A stretch of 64,000 nucleotides of DNA from contig NZ_CP121017.1 in the NCBI RefSeq assembly GCF_041468085.1, forward strand, positions 2,731,676-2,795,675, in the 5' to 3' direction. Source of the stretch: Tistrella mobilis (lineage in GTDB: Bacteria > Pseudomonadota > Alphaproteobacteria > Tistrellales > Tistrellaceae). The position numbers and the translations under genes are program-made. The notes beneath the pieces were generated by a model. That model was not told the origin of the DNA, ran no database searches, and saw nothing but the letters and a program-made list of their open reading frames with translations. Positions 26,476 through 34,965 of this stretch are shown here, piece by piece (positions within the stretch are counted from its first letter, which is position 1; each line of letters starts with the position of its first letter).

Positions 26476-28488
26476 TCAGAACGCCTGGCCGAGGCTGATA
26501 TAGATCTGGTAGGGGTCGTCGACGTCCCGGCGGTCGAGCGGCAGCGCCACATCGAAGCGGAACGGGCCAAGCGGCGTGTAGTAACGCAGGCCAAGCCCCG
26601 CACCGGTGCGCAGATTGGTCGACAGATCCGGCCAGGGGTCTTCCGAGATCTGGCCTGCCTCGATGAAGGGCACGACGGCGATGTCCCGGGTCACCGGCAT
26701 GCGCAGTTCGATACCGGCCTCCGCCACCGACCGGCCACCCAGCGGGTCACCATCGCCGTCCAGCGGCCCCAGCATGCGATAGCCGTAACCGCGCACCGAT
26801 CCGCCACCGCCGGCATAGAAGCGCTTGTCGGCCGGCAGCGTTGCCGTTGCGGCACCCGCGACGGAGCCGATGCGCCCGCGGCCGGCCACCACCCAGCGCC
26901 CCAGCTCGTCAAGCGGCACATAGACCGAGCCCTTGAGTTCGGTGCGCAGGAAGCTGATCGCGGCCCCTTCGATCGCGCCGGTATAGGGGATCACCTCTCC
27001 CGAAATGCGATAGCCGCGGCGCGGATCCAGAAGGCTGTCGGAGGTATCGCGCGACAGGGTGACCGGCACACCCAGCAGATAGCTGGTCCGCTCCCCCTTC
27101 TCGTCATCCAGGATCTTGTATTCGGGGGCAAGGGCCAGAGAGCCGCGCCAGCCGTCGCCCAGCGCCCGTTCCTGGCCGAAACGGGTCTCGATACCCGTCT
27201 GCTGGAAGGCGTCGGTGTCTTCGTTGATCAGCTTGATCGTGCCGAAATTGAACCGGTCCTCGCGCGGATGCGGCCGCTTGTAGTTCACATCCAGTTCCTG
27301 GAGCACCGGCGATATGTCGAGTTCCGTGCGCAGCTTGTCGCCGCGGCCGGTGAAGTTGCGATGCTCCCAGAAGGCCCGCAATTCCGGGCCGACCGTGGTC
27401 GAGTAACGTGCACCCGCACCGATGCTGCGCGGCGGGCCTTCCACCACCGTCAGTCTGACCGGCATGGCCCCGTCCCCAGGCGGGATCTCGGGCGTCTCGA
27501 TCACGGCCGAGGAGAACAGCCCCGTGGCCAGCAGGTCGGCGCGGAAGCTCTCGATCTTGCTGGCATCATAGGTGTCGCCCGGCTGCCAGGGGCGCTTGCC
27601 CTCCACCACCGTCGCCAGAACGTCTTCCAGCCCTTCGACGCTGGTATCCCCGAAGCGGGTGAAAGGGCCGCTGTCGATGGTCACCGTCACCGCCATGGTG
27701 CGGGTATCGTGATCGACGACCGCTCGCCGGCCGGTCTGGCGGGCAAAAGGATAGCCGTTGGCGCCCAGCGTCGTCAGCAGGCGCCGCTCCCCCGCCACCA
27801 CCTCGGCCGCTTCGGCGGCGGCCCCCATCGGCAGGCCCAGCGCCTTGGGTGCCAGCTTTTCGGCATCGACCAGCGGCGGCTGCCCTGCCGCCCAGTCCAC
27901 CGTCCAGTCGGCCAGCCTGTAGCGCGGCCCCGGGCGGACGGTGATCTGCGCCGCCGGGGGTTCGGCATCACGGTCGATGCGCAGACGCACCTCGCCGTCG
28001 AAATAGCCGCGGGAGCGCAGGGCCTTCTGGAACAGCTCGACATCGCCCTGCCCGCGGCGGCGCAGGGCCGCGAGGCTCGGCGGCGGACGATCCTCCAGCC
28101 GGCGCAGTTCCGACAGGCTGCCGAACAGCTCGTCCAGCGGTGCATCGGCAAGCTCGTCCGCCTGCGGCTGGCTGCCGGTGACGCTGCTGGCCGCCCCCTC
28201 CTTTTCCTCGCGCGCCCGCTTTTCGGCACGGGCCTCGGCCAGGCGCTGCTGTTCCGCCGCCTCTTCCGGATCCAGTCCCTCGACGGTGATCTGCGTCGTA
28301 TAGGTCACCCCGCCGACGGTCGCGAAAAGCGGCTCGCCGCTCTCGGCGACGGGTTCCTCGTCCACGAGACCGAGGCTGCGGCCGACATCGTCGACGGTCC
28401 CGCATCCACCAAGCAGGGCGGCCGCAAGCAGCGCCGGAACCAGCGGCAGAGGCGCGGTGTGAGATGGGCCGATCTTGCGACGTAGCAC
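26476..28488 (-). CDS. tamA: TamA, BamA-family outer membrane assembly protein (lipobox variant)
   Basis: 670 residues. POTRA domains (about 50-320) are followed by a 16-strand barrel (about 330-670) with FYAGGGGSVRGYGYRMLGP, the lid/VRGF-like signature of the Omp85 family, and an LSLGQAF-type end. The N-terminus has a signal with lipobox Leu-Gly-Gly-Cys (Cys 29), unusual for TamA. The first POTRA contains a charged, coiled-coil-like insertion (about 68-125). Start GTG 28488 follows GGAGG with 10-base spacing. Operon with tamB. Confidence 0.9.
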   Translation of the reverse strand: MLRRKIGPSHTAPLPLVPALLAAALLGGCGTVDDVGRSLGLVDEEPVAESGEPLFATVGGVTYTTQITVEGLDPEEAAEQQRLAEARAEKRAREEKEGAASSVTGSQPQADELADAPLDELFGSLSELRRLEDRPPPSLAALRRRGQGDVELFQKALRSRGYFDGEVRLRIDRDAEPPAAQITVRPGPRYRLADWTVDWAAGQPPLVDAEKLAPKALGLPMGAAAEAAEVVAGERRLLTTLGANGYPFARQTGRRAVVDHDTRTMAVTVTIDSGPFTRFGDTSVEGLEDVLATVVEGKRPWQPGDTYDASKIESFRADLLATGLFSSAVIETPEIPPGDGAMPVRLTVVEGPPRSIGAGARYSTTVGPELRAFWEHRNFTGRGDKLRTELDISPVLQELDVNYKRPHPREDRFNFGTIKLINEDTDAFQQTGIETRFGQERALGDGWRGSLALAPEYKILDDEKGERTSYLLGVPVTLSRDTSDSLLDPRRGYRISGEVIPYTGAIEGAAISFLRTELKGSVYVPLDELGRWVVAGRGRIGSVAGAATATLPADKRFYAGGGGSVRGYGYRMLGPLDGDGDPLGGRSVAEAGIELRMPVTRDIAVVPFIEAGQISEDPWPDLSTNLRTGAGLGLRYYTPLGPFRFDVALPLDRRDVDDPYQIYISLGQAF

Positions 28489-28742
28489 CTGGGGGAGGCC
28501 TCCGGATCAAGCTTCGCCATGCGCGGAGAGCGCTTTCCCACCTTAGCGACCACCGCCCCCGAACGGCAAGCCGGGCTCCCCACCCGGCCCGTGACGAATT
28601 TCGGAACCGGCCCGATCGGCGGCGGCTCCGGCCCTGAAGTGGCATTGACGAATACAGATCTCGCGCGTAACGATCATCTTTCGGCATCCGCAATCCCGGA
28701 CACCGCTCATCCGCCCCCTCATCTCGACGGAGGATCAACAGG

Positions 28743-29672
28743 ATGCTCGGCATCAAGCTCAGCGAGATCGAGACCTTCCTTGCGGTCGCCGAGGCCGGGT
28801 CCATCAACGGAGCCGCGCGCCGTCTGCACCTCACCCAGCCGGCCGTCACCCGGCAGATCCAGCGGCTGGAAGCGGAGCTGGGGTTGATCCTGCTCGACCG
28901 GCGCAGCAAACCGCCGACGCTGACCGCCGCAGGTCGCGATGCCATGGAACATTGCCGCCGTGTGCTGAGTGCGGTGGAAGATCTGAAGGCGATGGGCATG
29001 GCCGAAGGCGCCACCGCCGGACGGCTCCGCCTCGGCTTTGCCCATGGCGTGGTCGATCTGGCCGTCACCCGGCCGATCGACGAGCTGCGCGCCACCTTTC
29101 CGCTCGTCTCCCTGCAGATCGGCAGCGGCTGGACGGGAGAGTTGATCGAGCAGGTCCGCGACGGCCGGCTGGATGCCGCCGTGGTGCTGATCGATCCGAA
29201 CGAGCATCCGCCCCAGGATATCGAGGGGGCTCGGGTGGGGTCGGAACCGGTGTGGATCGTCGGCTCCGCCCGGGAAAAGGTGCCGCCCGGTCCGATTGCG
29301 CCCGAGGATCTGGCCCGGGCAAGCTGGGTGCTCAATCCCGAAGGCTGCGGTTATCATATGGTGGTGCAGCGGCTGCTGGACCGCATGGGCGCGCGGCTGG
29401 AAGTCGCGGCCGAGGTCCTGGGGCCCGACATTCAGCTGTCGCTGATCGCCAGGGGGGTGGGCTTCGGCCTGGTGCCGGCGCGCCGCGTCCTGCAAAGCGC
29501 CCAGGCCGGCGATTTGCGGCGCATCGAGGTCCGCGGGCTGGAACTGTCCCTGGCGGTCTGGGTGCTGCGCTCATCCCTCGCCGGCAGGCTCACCCCCGCC
29601 ATCGATCATCTGGCAGGCTCGCTCGCCGCGGTCTGGGCGCCCGCCCCGGTCCCCGCGGTCGCGGCGCTCTGA
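28743..29672 (+). CDS. LysR-family transcriptional regulator
   Basis: 309 residues. N-terminal winged helix-turn-helix (about 5-65: ETFLAVAEAGSINGAARRLHLTQPAV) and a C-terminal periplasmic-binding-like effector domain (about 92-300). The ATG follows GGAGGATCAACAGG. It is divergent from tamA (254-base gap), so could regulate tamAB or itself, but LysR proteins also act elsewhere. The 3' end overlaps the convergent SGNH hydrolase gene by 67 bases. Effector unknown. Confidence 0.9.
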   Translation: MLGIKLSEIETFLAVAEAGSINGAARRLHLTQPAVTRQIQRLEAELGLILLDRRSKPPTLTAAGRDAMEHCRRVLSAVEDLKAMGMAEGATAGRLRLGFAHGVVDLAVTRPIDELRATFPLVSLQIGSGWTGELIEQVRDGRLDAAVVLIDPNEHPPQDIEGARVGSEPVWIVGSAREKVPPGPIAPEDLARASWVLNPEGCGYHMVVQRLLDRMGARLEVAAEVLGPDIQLSLIARGVGFGLVPARRVLQSAQAGDLRRIEVRGLELSLAVWVLRSSLAGRLTPAIDHLAGSLAAVWAPAPVPAVAAL

Positions 29673-30544
29673 ACCTGCGCACGACCGGCCGGCGCGGCAT
29701 CCTCCTCATCCACCGTATGCGCGATGGCCGCGGCAAGGGCGCGGGAGATGCAGGCATAGCCCAGCGCATTCAGATGGAACCGATCGGTGAACAGCAGGTC
29801 GGGCGTCGGATGCGCGCGATCCTCGTCCCAGGCGGTCATCAGCGCATAGCGGCTGTAGATCGGCGTGCGGGTCTCGTCAGCCACCTGATGCATCAGGGTG
29901 ACGAAGCCGGCATAGGTCTTGGGATCTCTGGCGCCCGGATAAAGTTGCAGATCCATCAGCAGCGCGTCGGCGCCACTGTCGCGGATCATCTCCAGCCCCT
30001 CGCGCAGCTGGTCGGTAAATCGGGCACGATCCACCGCGCGCAGCGCGTCGTTGGTGCCGGCCTGCCAGATCACCAGATCGGGATCGTTTTCAGCCAGCAG
30101 GTCGTCCAGCCGAGCCAGCTGATCGGCCGCGATCTCGCCGCCGACCCCGGCATTGATGACCCGGATCCGGCTCTGCGGATAGCGACGGGCCAGATCGCGC
30201 TCCAGGCGGAAGGGATAGCTCGCCTCGGGCCGGGGGGCGCCATAGCCCTGGGTGGAGGAAGATCCGATCGCCAGCACCACCAGCGGCCGCCCCTCTTCCA
30301 GCTTGTCCTCGGTGACCGGCAGCTCGCCGGCCAGATCCGGGCCGTCTTCCGGCACCGGGCAGACACCGTTGATGCTGGTGTCCAGGGCTGCGCCGAAACT
30401 GCCGGCATCCTGTTCAGGCGCGGGGATCGGCGCGGCAGCTGTTTCGGCGGCAGCTGCCGCATGCGGCACCGCCGCCAGCCCGGGCACGAGCATGGCGGCG
30501 GCAACGGCGAGCGGGCGAAGGACGCGGTGCAGCGGGCGGGTCAT
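29606..30544 (-). CDS. SGNH/GDSL-family esterase, exported
   Basis: 312 residues from the ATG at 30544. A signal peptide (about 1-33, ending AHAAAAAE-like) is followed by an SGNH hydrolase: block I GSSST with Ser 96, block III QAGTNDAL, and block V DRFHLN with the catalytic Asp/His. Such enzymes remove acyl groups from lipids, glycans or peptidoglycan. It lies 2 bases after the OpgC-like acyltransferase, so one adds and the other may remove acyl groups on the same envelope glycan; that link is inferred from the neighbourhood. Confidence 0.87.
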   Translation of the reverse strand: MTRPLHRVLRPLAVAAAMLVPGLAAVPHAAAAAETAAAPIPAPEQDAGSFGAALDTSINGVCPVPEDGPDLAGELPVTEDKLEEGRPLVVLAIGSSSTQGYGAPRPEASYPFRLERDLARRYPQSRIRVINAGVGGEIAADQLARLDDLLAENDPDLVIWQAGTNDALRAVDRARFTDQLREGLEMIRDSGADALLMDLQLYPGARDPKTYAGFVTLMHQVADETRTPIYSRYALMTAWDEDRAHPTPDLLFTDRFHLNALGYACISRALAAAIAHTVDEEDAAPAGRAQVQSAATAGTGAGAQTAASEPAR

Positions 30545-30546
30545 GA

Positions 30547-31731
30547 TCAGGCGCGGGCGGGACCGTAGGTCTTGGCGGGTGCAGGCGCGGGGCTGGCCGA
30601 CGCCGGAGCGGCGGGCCGGGCAGGAGTCTTTGCGGTGCTGCGCTTCAACCATTCGAGGCCCCCGGCAAGCAGGACGAGAATGACGAGACCGGCAGACACA
30701 AGTACCACATCGAGAACCACGCCACCACCCAGCGGAACCCGGACCAGCTGCGCCGCGACCGCGAGCAGAGAACCGGTGGCAAAGACCGCCAGACCCTGGC
30801 GCCCCATGACCGCGAAGGGGTTGTTGGCCCCCAGATCGCGCAGCCAGCGGCCGACCGGCGAATAGGCGACAACATAGACCATGGCGAGAAGATGAAGGAT
30901 GCGCGGCAGGGTGACGAAGGTCTTGTCCTGGCCATAGAGGAAGAACGGGATCGGCAGCATGTCACGCTCGGGATAGAAGGCCGCCAGCTTCATCGCCAGC
31001 GCCAGCACCAGATAGGCCGCCGCCAGCCACCAGGCCCAGGCCCGGTAGGGCACCACCTGCGCCTGGCCCAGAATGCCGGCACCGACCACGAAACCGATCG
31101 CGAACACGAACTGCCAGGCCAGCGGATTGAAGAACCAGCCACCCTCGTTCGGCCATTCTGGGGCGTTCATGCCGGTCATGTTGGCCACCACCCAGACCGT
31201 GGCCGAGGCAACCAGCATGGCGCCGGCGCTGGCCCGCGCGATCAGCATCATCACCGGCAGGGCGATCATGAAGCAGATATACATCGGCAGGATGTTGAAG
31301 TAGCCGGGCTGGTGGCCCAGCGTCACCACGCCCATCAGGCCGGCGGCCGGGTCATTGAAGATCGGCCCCAGATTGATCCAGGAATAAAGCTCGGGATCGG
31401 CGGTAGTGCCGGCCATCCACGCCACCAGCGCCGCCACCACGGCGATGCAGAAAACATGGACCAGATAGAGGTCGAAGCCGCGTTTCGCCGCCTTGGCACT
31501 GGCCAGCCAGGGCCGGTCGGCGGTGAATTTGCGAAAATAGGCGAGCGCCGCCGCAAGCCCGGCCAGGAAGACGAAGATTTCGGTCGCATCAGCGAATCCG
31601 AAATTGCGGATCGTGATGTTTTCCAAAGGATTGCCCGGCACATGATCGATGAAGATCATGGTCAGGGCAAGGCCCCGTACCGTATCGATCTCATTCAGCC
31701 GGCCGCGGCGTATCGCGTCCATCGGTTTCAT
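30547..31731 (-). CDS. opgC: OpgC-type membrane acyltransferase
   Basis: 394 residues, about ten membrane helices, with the N-terminal RLNEIDTVRGLALTMIFIDH motif (about 10-29) of the OpgC/acyltransferase-3 superfamily; the catalytic His lies in FIDH. In E. coli, OpgC succinylates osmoregulated periplasmic glucans. The C-terminal tail is Ala/Pro-rich (about 365-394) and probably disordered. It is first gene of a two-gene leftward operon with the SGNH hydrolase. Its start faces a 366-base divergent region. Confidence 0.85.
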   Translation of the reverse strand: MKPMDAIRRGRLNEIDTVRGLALTMIFIDHVPGNPLENITIRNFGFADATEIFVFLAGLAAALAYFRKFTADRPWLASAKAAKRGFDLYLVHVFCIAVVAALVAWMAGTTADPELYSWINLGPIFNDPAAGLMGVVTLGHQPGYFNILPMYICFMIALPVMMLIARASAGAMLVASATVWVVANMTGMNAPEWPNEGGWFFNPLAWQFVFAIGFVVGAGILGQAQVVPYRAWAWWLAAAYLVLALAMKLAAFYPERDMLPIPFFLYGQDKTFVTLPRILHLLAMVYVVAYSPVGRWLRDLGANNPFAVMGRQGLAVFATGSLLAVAAQLVRVPLGGGVVLDVVLVSAGLVILVLLAGGLEWLKRSTAKTPARPAAPASASPAPAPAKTYGPARA

Positions 31732-31803
31732 CCCTGGTGAGTGTGGCCCGCTGCTTTACCAGCAACACCATTGCTACGCACCAGGCTTCAACCGGTACAG
31801 GGG

Positions 31804-31969
31804 CATAATGTGGATCATCCGCGTCAAAAGCGGGGCAGCCCCATGGCGGCGGTGACATCACCCCCCTTGCCCGGCCGTCACCACCGCAGGTCGAGTCGCC
31901 CTGATCCGGTAATGATCATTATGCCCATTATGCATTGGCGTCATGATCAGATCCGACATTATGATCTGA
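31804..31969. promoter_or_regulatory. Cluster of CATTATG repeats and palindromes (operator candidates)
   Basis: The element CATTATG occurs at 31917-31923, 31926-31932 and 31957-31963, and its complement CATAATG at 31804-31810. A perfect 12-base palindrome TAATGATCATTA spans 31910-31921. A second inverted repeat has arms TCAGATC (31947-31953) and GATCTGA (31963-31969) with 9 bases between. This density in a divergent promoter region suggests binding of a dimeric regulator; none is encoded adjacently. Confidence 0.6.
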
Positions 31970-31994
31970 CTGTGTTCCCGGTATGGTTGACTTC

Positions 31995-32037
31995 TCCCGC
32001 CACACCGCCCTTCCCGGGGTGTTGTGGCGGGATTTTT
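31995..32037 (+). terminator. Terminator-like hairpin in the leader of the MFS gene
   Basis: A 10-base perfect stem, TCCCGCCACA (31995-32004) with TGTGGCGGGA (32023-32032), is followed by TTTTT. It reads rightward, but no rightward gene lies upstream. It sits 60 bases before the MFS start, so it is either an attenuator in the leader or the end of an unseen small transcript. Confidence 0.7.
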
Positions 32038-32097
32038 CTTCCAACCAAAACACAACCCTTACGATCTTTTTTCGGAATGTCTACGCGTGAGGTGCCC

Positions 32098-33384
32098 ATG
32101 AGCCAGGATCCGAGTGCCGCCCCGCCTGCCGGCGGCCAGCCGACAGGGTCACGCCCGTCGCTCGACCGGACAGCCCGCCTGGTGCTGATCGCGGCGGCCC
32201 TGGTCGTGACGATCTCGATGGGCGTGCGCCAGGCCTTCGGCGTGTTCCTGACCCCGGTCGTCGCCGAACTCGGGATCGGCCGGGAAGTCTTCGGCTTTGC
32301 CATCGCGGTACAGAACCTGCTCTTCGGGCTGATGCAGCCCTTCATCGGCATGATCGCCGACCGTTTCGGCCCCTCCCGCGTGGTATTGGCGGGCACCGCG
32401 GCCTATGTGGCCGGCCTCGTGCTCGCAGCCTCGACCGGGTCCCCCACCGGGCTGATGGTCACGCTGGGCGTGGCGGTGGGCTTCGGCCTGGCCGGCACCA
32501 GTTTCGTGGTGGTGCTGGGTGCGGTCGGCCGGGCCGTGCCGGAAGCGCGGCGGCCGCAATGCTTCGCCCTGGTCACGGCCGGCGGCTCCTTCGGCATGTT
32601 TGCGGTCGTGCCCGGCGCCTATGCCATGCTCGATGCCTTCGGCTGGCGGGATGCGATCCTGCTGCTCGCCATCGCCGCCAGCGCCATGGCCGCGTTCGGC
32701 TTTGCGCTCGACGGCGCCCGGCGGCGCGGGCCGGGCGGACCGGCCGCCCGGGTCGCCGCGCCCCCCGCCGGCGCCGAGACCCTTGGCCGCGCCCTGCACG
32801 AAGCCGCCCATAGCGGCAGCTTCTGGCTGCTGGCCATCGGCTTCGGGGTCTGCGGCTTCCAGATCACCTTCATCGGCGTCCATCTGCCGGCCTATGTCGG
32901 AGATGTCGGCATTCCGGGCTGGGTCGCTGCCTGGGCGCTGGGGCTGATCGGGGCCTGCAACATCGTCGGCGCCTATGTTCTGGGCAGCCTGGGGGCCCGC
33001 TTCCGCGGCCGCAATCTTCTGGTGGCGATCTATGCGCTGCGCACCGCCTTCGTGCTGGCGGTGGTGGTGCTGCCGCCCTCGGCACCGCTGATCCTGGCCT
33101 TTGCCGCCCTGTTCGGCTTCACCTGGCTCGGCACCATCCCCCTCACCAGCGGCATGGTCGCGCGGATCTTCGGGCCGCGCTATCTCTCCACCCTCTACGG
33201 CGTCGTTTTCCTGTCGCATCAGGTGGGCGCCTTCCTGGGCGCCTGGGGTGGCGGCTTCGCCTATGACCTGCTCGGCTCCTATGATGCCGTCTGGGCGGCG
33301 ATGGCGGTCATCTCGGCAATCGCCGCCCTGCTGCATCTGCCGATTTCCGACCGGCCCGTGGCCCGGCAGCCGAAACCCGCGTGA
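32098..33384 (+). CDS. MFS transporter
   Basis: 428 residues, twelve predicted helices, with the MFS loop 2-3 signature GMIADRFGPSRV (about residue 82-93). The N-terminal block GVRQAFGVFLTPVV is typical of the monocarboxylate/oxalate-formate-like branch. Substrate is unknown. The ATG at 32098 is chosen because GAGG (32088-32091) is well spaced for it, rather than the ATG at 32077. Transcription may be controlled by the unusual leader described separately. Confidence 0.87.
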   Translation: MSQDPSAAPPAGGQPTGSRPSLDRTARLVLIAAALVVTISMGVRQAFGVFLTPVVAELGIGREVFGFAIAVQNLLFGLMQPFIGMIADRFGPSRVVLAGTAAYVAGLVLAASTGSPTGLMVTLGVAVGFGLAGTSFVVVLGAVGRAVPEARRPQCFALVTAGGSFGMFAVVPGAYAMLDAFGWRDAILLLAIAASAMAAFGFALDGARRRGPGGPAARVAAPPAGAETLGRALHEAAHSGSFWLLAIGFGVCGFQITFIGVHLPAYVGDVGIPGWVAAWALGLIGACNIVGAYVLGSLGARFRGRNLLVAIYALRTAFVLAVVVLPPSAPLILAFAALFGFTWLGTIPLTSGMVARIFGPRYLSTLYGVVFLSHQVGAFLGAWGGGFAYDLLGSYDAVWAAMAVISAIAALLHLPISDRPVARQPKPA

Positions 33385-33440
33385 GCCGGGGAGCAATCCG
33401 GGCTATACTCCCGGGATATCTCGTTACGGAGACCAGCGTG

Positions 33441-33632
33441 ATGAGCGAAATGCTGCCCGTCGACCGGATACGCCTGCCGGATGAACAGGCGGGCGACGAC
33501 CGGCCCCTGCCGGCCTGGACCATCCATGCCGCCGCGGCCGTCATCGGCCTTGTGCTCGGCGCCGCCCTTTATGGCTGGGGCCGCTATTCCGGCGCGATCT
33601 CGATGGACTGGGTGGGCCTGCTCTGCGGTTGA
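33441..33632 (+). CDS. Small single-pass membrane protein
   Basis: 63 residues. The ATG follows ACGGAG (33426-33431) with 9-base spacing. The N-terminal 25 residues are charged (PVDRIRLPDEQAGDDR); one membrane helix follows (about 29-48, AAAAVIGLVLGAALYGWG), then a short tail. No family recognised. It lies 56 bases after the MFS gene in the same direction and could be co-transcribed. Confidence 0.6.
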   Translation: MSEMLPVDRIRLPDEQAGDDRPLPAWTIHAAAAVIGLVLGAALYGWGRYSGAISMDWVGLLCG

Positions 33633-33648
33633 ACCGCCGCAGGCAAGC

Positions 33649-33693
33649 CCGCCCTCCCCCCGCCAACCCTCTCCCCCCCAACCCTCCCCCCGG
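33649..33693. repeat. C-rich low-complexity tract (G-quadruplex potential on minus strand)
   Basis: Three near copies of CCCTCCCCCC(G)CCAA in tandem on the plus strand. The minus strand reads as repeated G runs (GGGGGGAGGG, GGGGGGGAGAGGG, GGGGGGAGGG) fitting a quadruplex pattern. It lies between the convergent small membrane protein and thiolase genes. Confidence 0.6.
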
Positions 33694-33717
33694 TCGAACC
33701 GCCGCCCTTCGGTAGCG

Positions 33718-34929
33718 TCAGACCCGCTCGAAAATCAGCGCGATGCCCTGGCCGATGCCGATGCACATCGACACCAGGGCATAACGGCCGCCCCGGCGTT
33801 CCAGTTCGCGCAGCGCCGTCAGCGTGATCCGCGCGCCCGAGGCGCCCAGCGGGTGGCCGATTGCGATCGCGCCACCATTGGGGTTCACCCGGGGGTCGTC
33901 ATAGGCCAGATCCAGCTGCTTCAGGCAGCCCAACACCTGGGTCGCGAAGGCCTCGTTGATCTCGATCACATCCATATCGGCAAGGCTCAGCCCGGCGCGG
34001 GCCAGCGCCTTGCGCGCCGCCGGCACCGGACCCAGCCCCATCACCCGGGGCTCCACCCCGGCCACCGCCGCCGCCACGATCCGCGCCCGGGGCTTCAGCC
34101 CGAAGCGCGCGCCCGCCGCTTCCGTGCCCAGCAGCAGCGCCGCCGCACCATCATTGATGCCCGAGGCATTGCCCGCCGTGACCACACCATCGGCCGCCAG
34201 CGGCCGAAGCTTCGCCAGTGCCGCCAGATCGCTCTCGGGCCGCGGATGCTCGTCTTCCGTCACCTCCAGCGCCGGCGCCTTGCGGCCCTGATCGACGGTC
34301 ACCGCCGTGATCTCGTCCGCGAAGAAGCCGGCCGCGCGCGCCGCTTCATAACCCGCCTGCGATCGCGCCGCAAAGGCGTCGCTTTCTTCGCGGCCGATGG
34401 CCAGGTCGCGGCCGATATTGTCGGCGGTCTCGGGCATGGTGTCGCCGCCATAGGCCGCGATCACCTTCGGGTTCGGGAAGCGGGCGCCGATGGCGCTGTC
34501 ATAGACCTTGAAGTCGCGGCCGAAAGCCTGTTCCGATTTGGCGACCACGAAGGGGGCACGGGTCATGCTTTCCACCCCGCCCGCAATCATCAGCTCGCCA
34601 TCGCCCAGACGGATGGCGCGCGCGGCATCGATCACCGCCGCCATGCCGCTGCCGCAGAGCCGGTTGACGGTCTGTGCCGCCACCTCCACCGGCAGGCCGC
34701 CCATCAGCGCGCCATGGCGGGCGACATTGCGGGCATCCTCGCCGGCCTGGCAGGCGCAGCCGGCGATCACATCCTCGATCGCGGTCGGATCGACGCCGGT
34801 CTTCGCCATCAGCGCCCGGATCACCTGGCCCAGCAGGTCGTCGGGGCGGATGCGCGACAGCACGCCGCCCTGGCGGCCAAAGGCGCTGCGCAGGCCGTCG
34901 AAGATGAAGGCGTCGGTGGTGGCGGACAT
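33718..34929 (-). CDS. Acetyl-CoA acyltransferase, 3-oxoadipyl-CoA thiolase type
   Basis: 403 residues, thiolase superfamily. Acyl-accepting Cys 92 (NRLCGSG), His 359 in [15 protein letters not shown] and Cys 389 in MCIGIGQG are all present. The [19 protein letters not shown] region and spacing resemble the PcaF/PaaJ branch, which cleaves 3-oxoadipyl-CoA to succinyl-CoA and acetyl-CoA. It is 36 bases behind the 3-hydroxyacyl-CoA dehydrogenase gene, so the two catalyse consecutive beta-oxidation-like steps. No paaABCDE or pcaIJ genes are in view, so the exact pathway is open. Confidence 0.88.
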   Translation of the reverse strand: MSATTDAFIFDGLRSAFGRQGGVLSRIRPDDLLGQVIRALMAKTGVDPTAIEDVIAGCACQAGEDARNVARHGALMGGLPVEVAAQTVNRLCGSGMAAVIDAARAIRLGDGELMIAGGVESMTRAPFVVAKSEQAFGRDFKVYDSAIGARFPNPKVIAAYGGDTMPETADNIGRDLAIGREESDAFAARSQAGYEAARAAGFFADEITAVTVDQGRKAPALEVTEDEHPRPESDLAALAKLRPLAADGVVTAGNASGINDGAAALLLGTEAAGARFGLKPRARIVAAAVAGVEPRVMGLGPVPAARKALARAGLSLADMDVIEINEAFATQVLGCLKQLDLAYDDPRVNPNGGAIAIGHPLGASGARITLTALRELERRGGRYALVSMCIGIGQGIALIFERV

Positions 34930-34965
34930 GGGAACGGTTCCTCCGGGCTTTTCTCTGGTCTTGTC

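Larger units (their letters stand above)
31732..32097. other. Divergent intergenic region with repeats and a hairpin
   Basis: 366 bases between the opgC-like gene (leftward) and an MFS gene (rightward), much richer in A+T than its surroundings. It has no credible gene. It contains four copies of a CATTATG/CATAATG element, two palindromes and a terminator-like hairpin, each listed separately. Confidence 0.7.
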
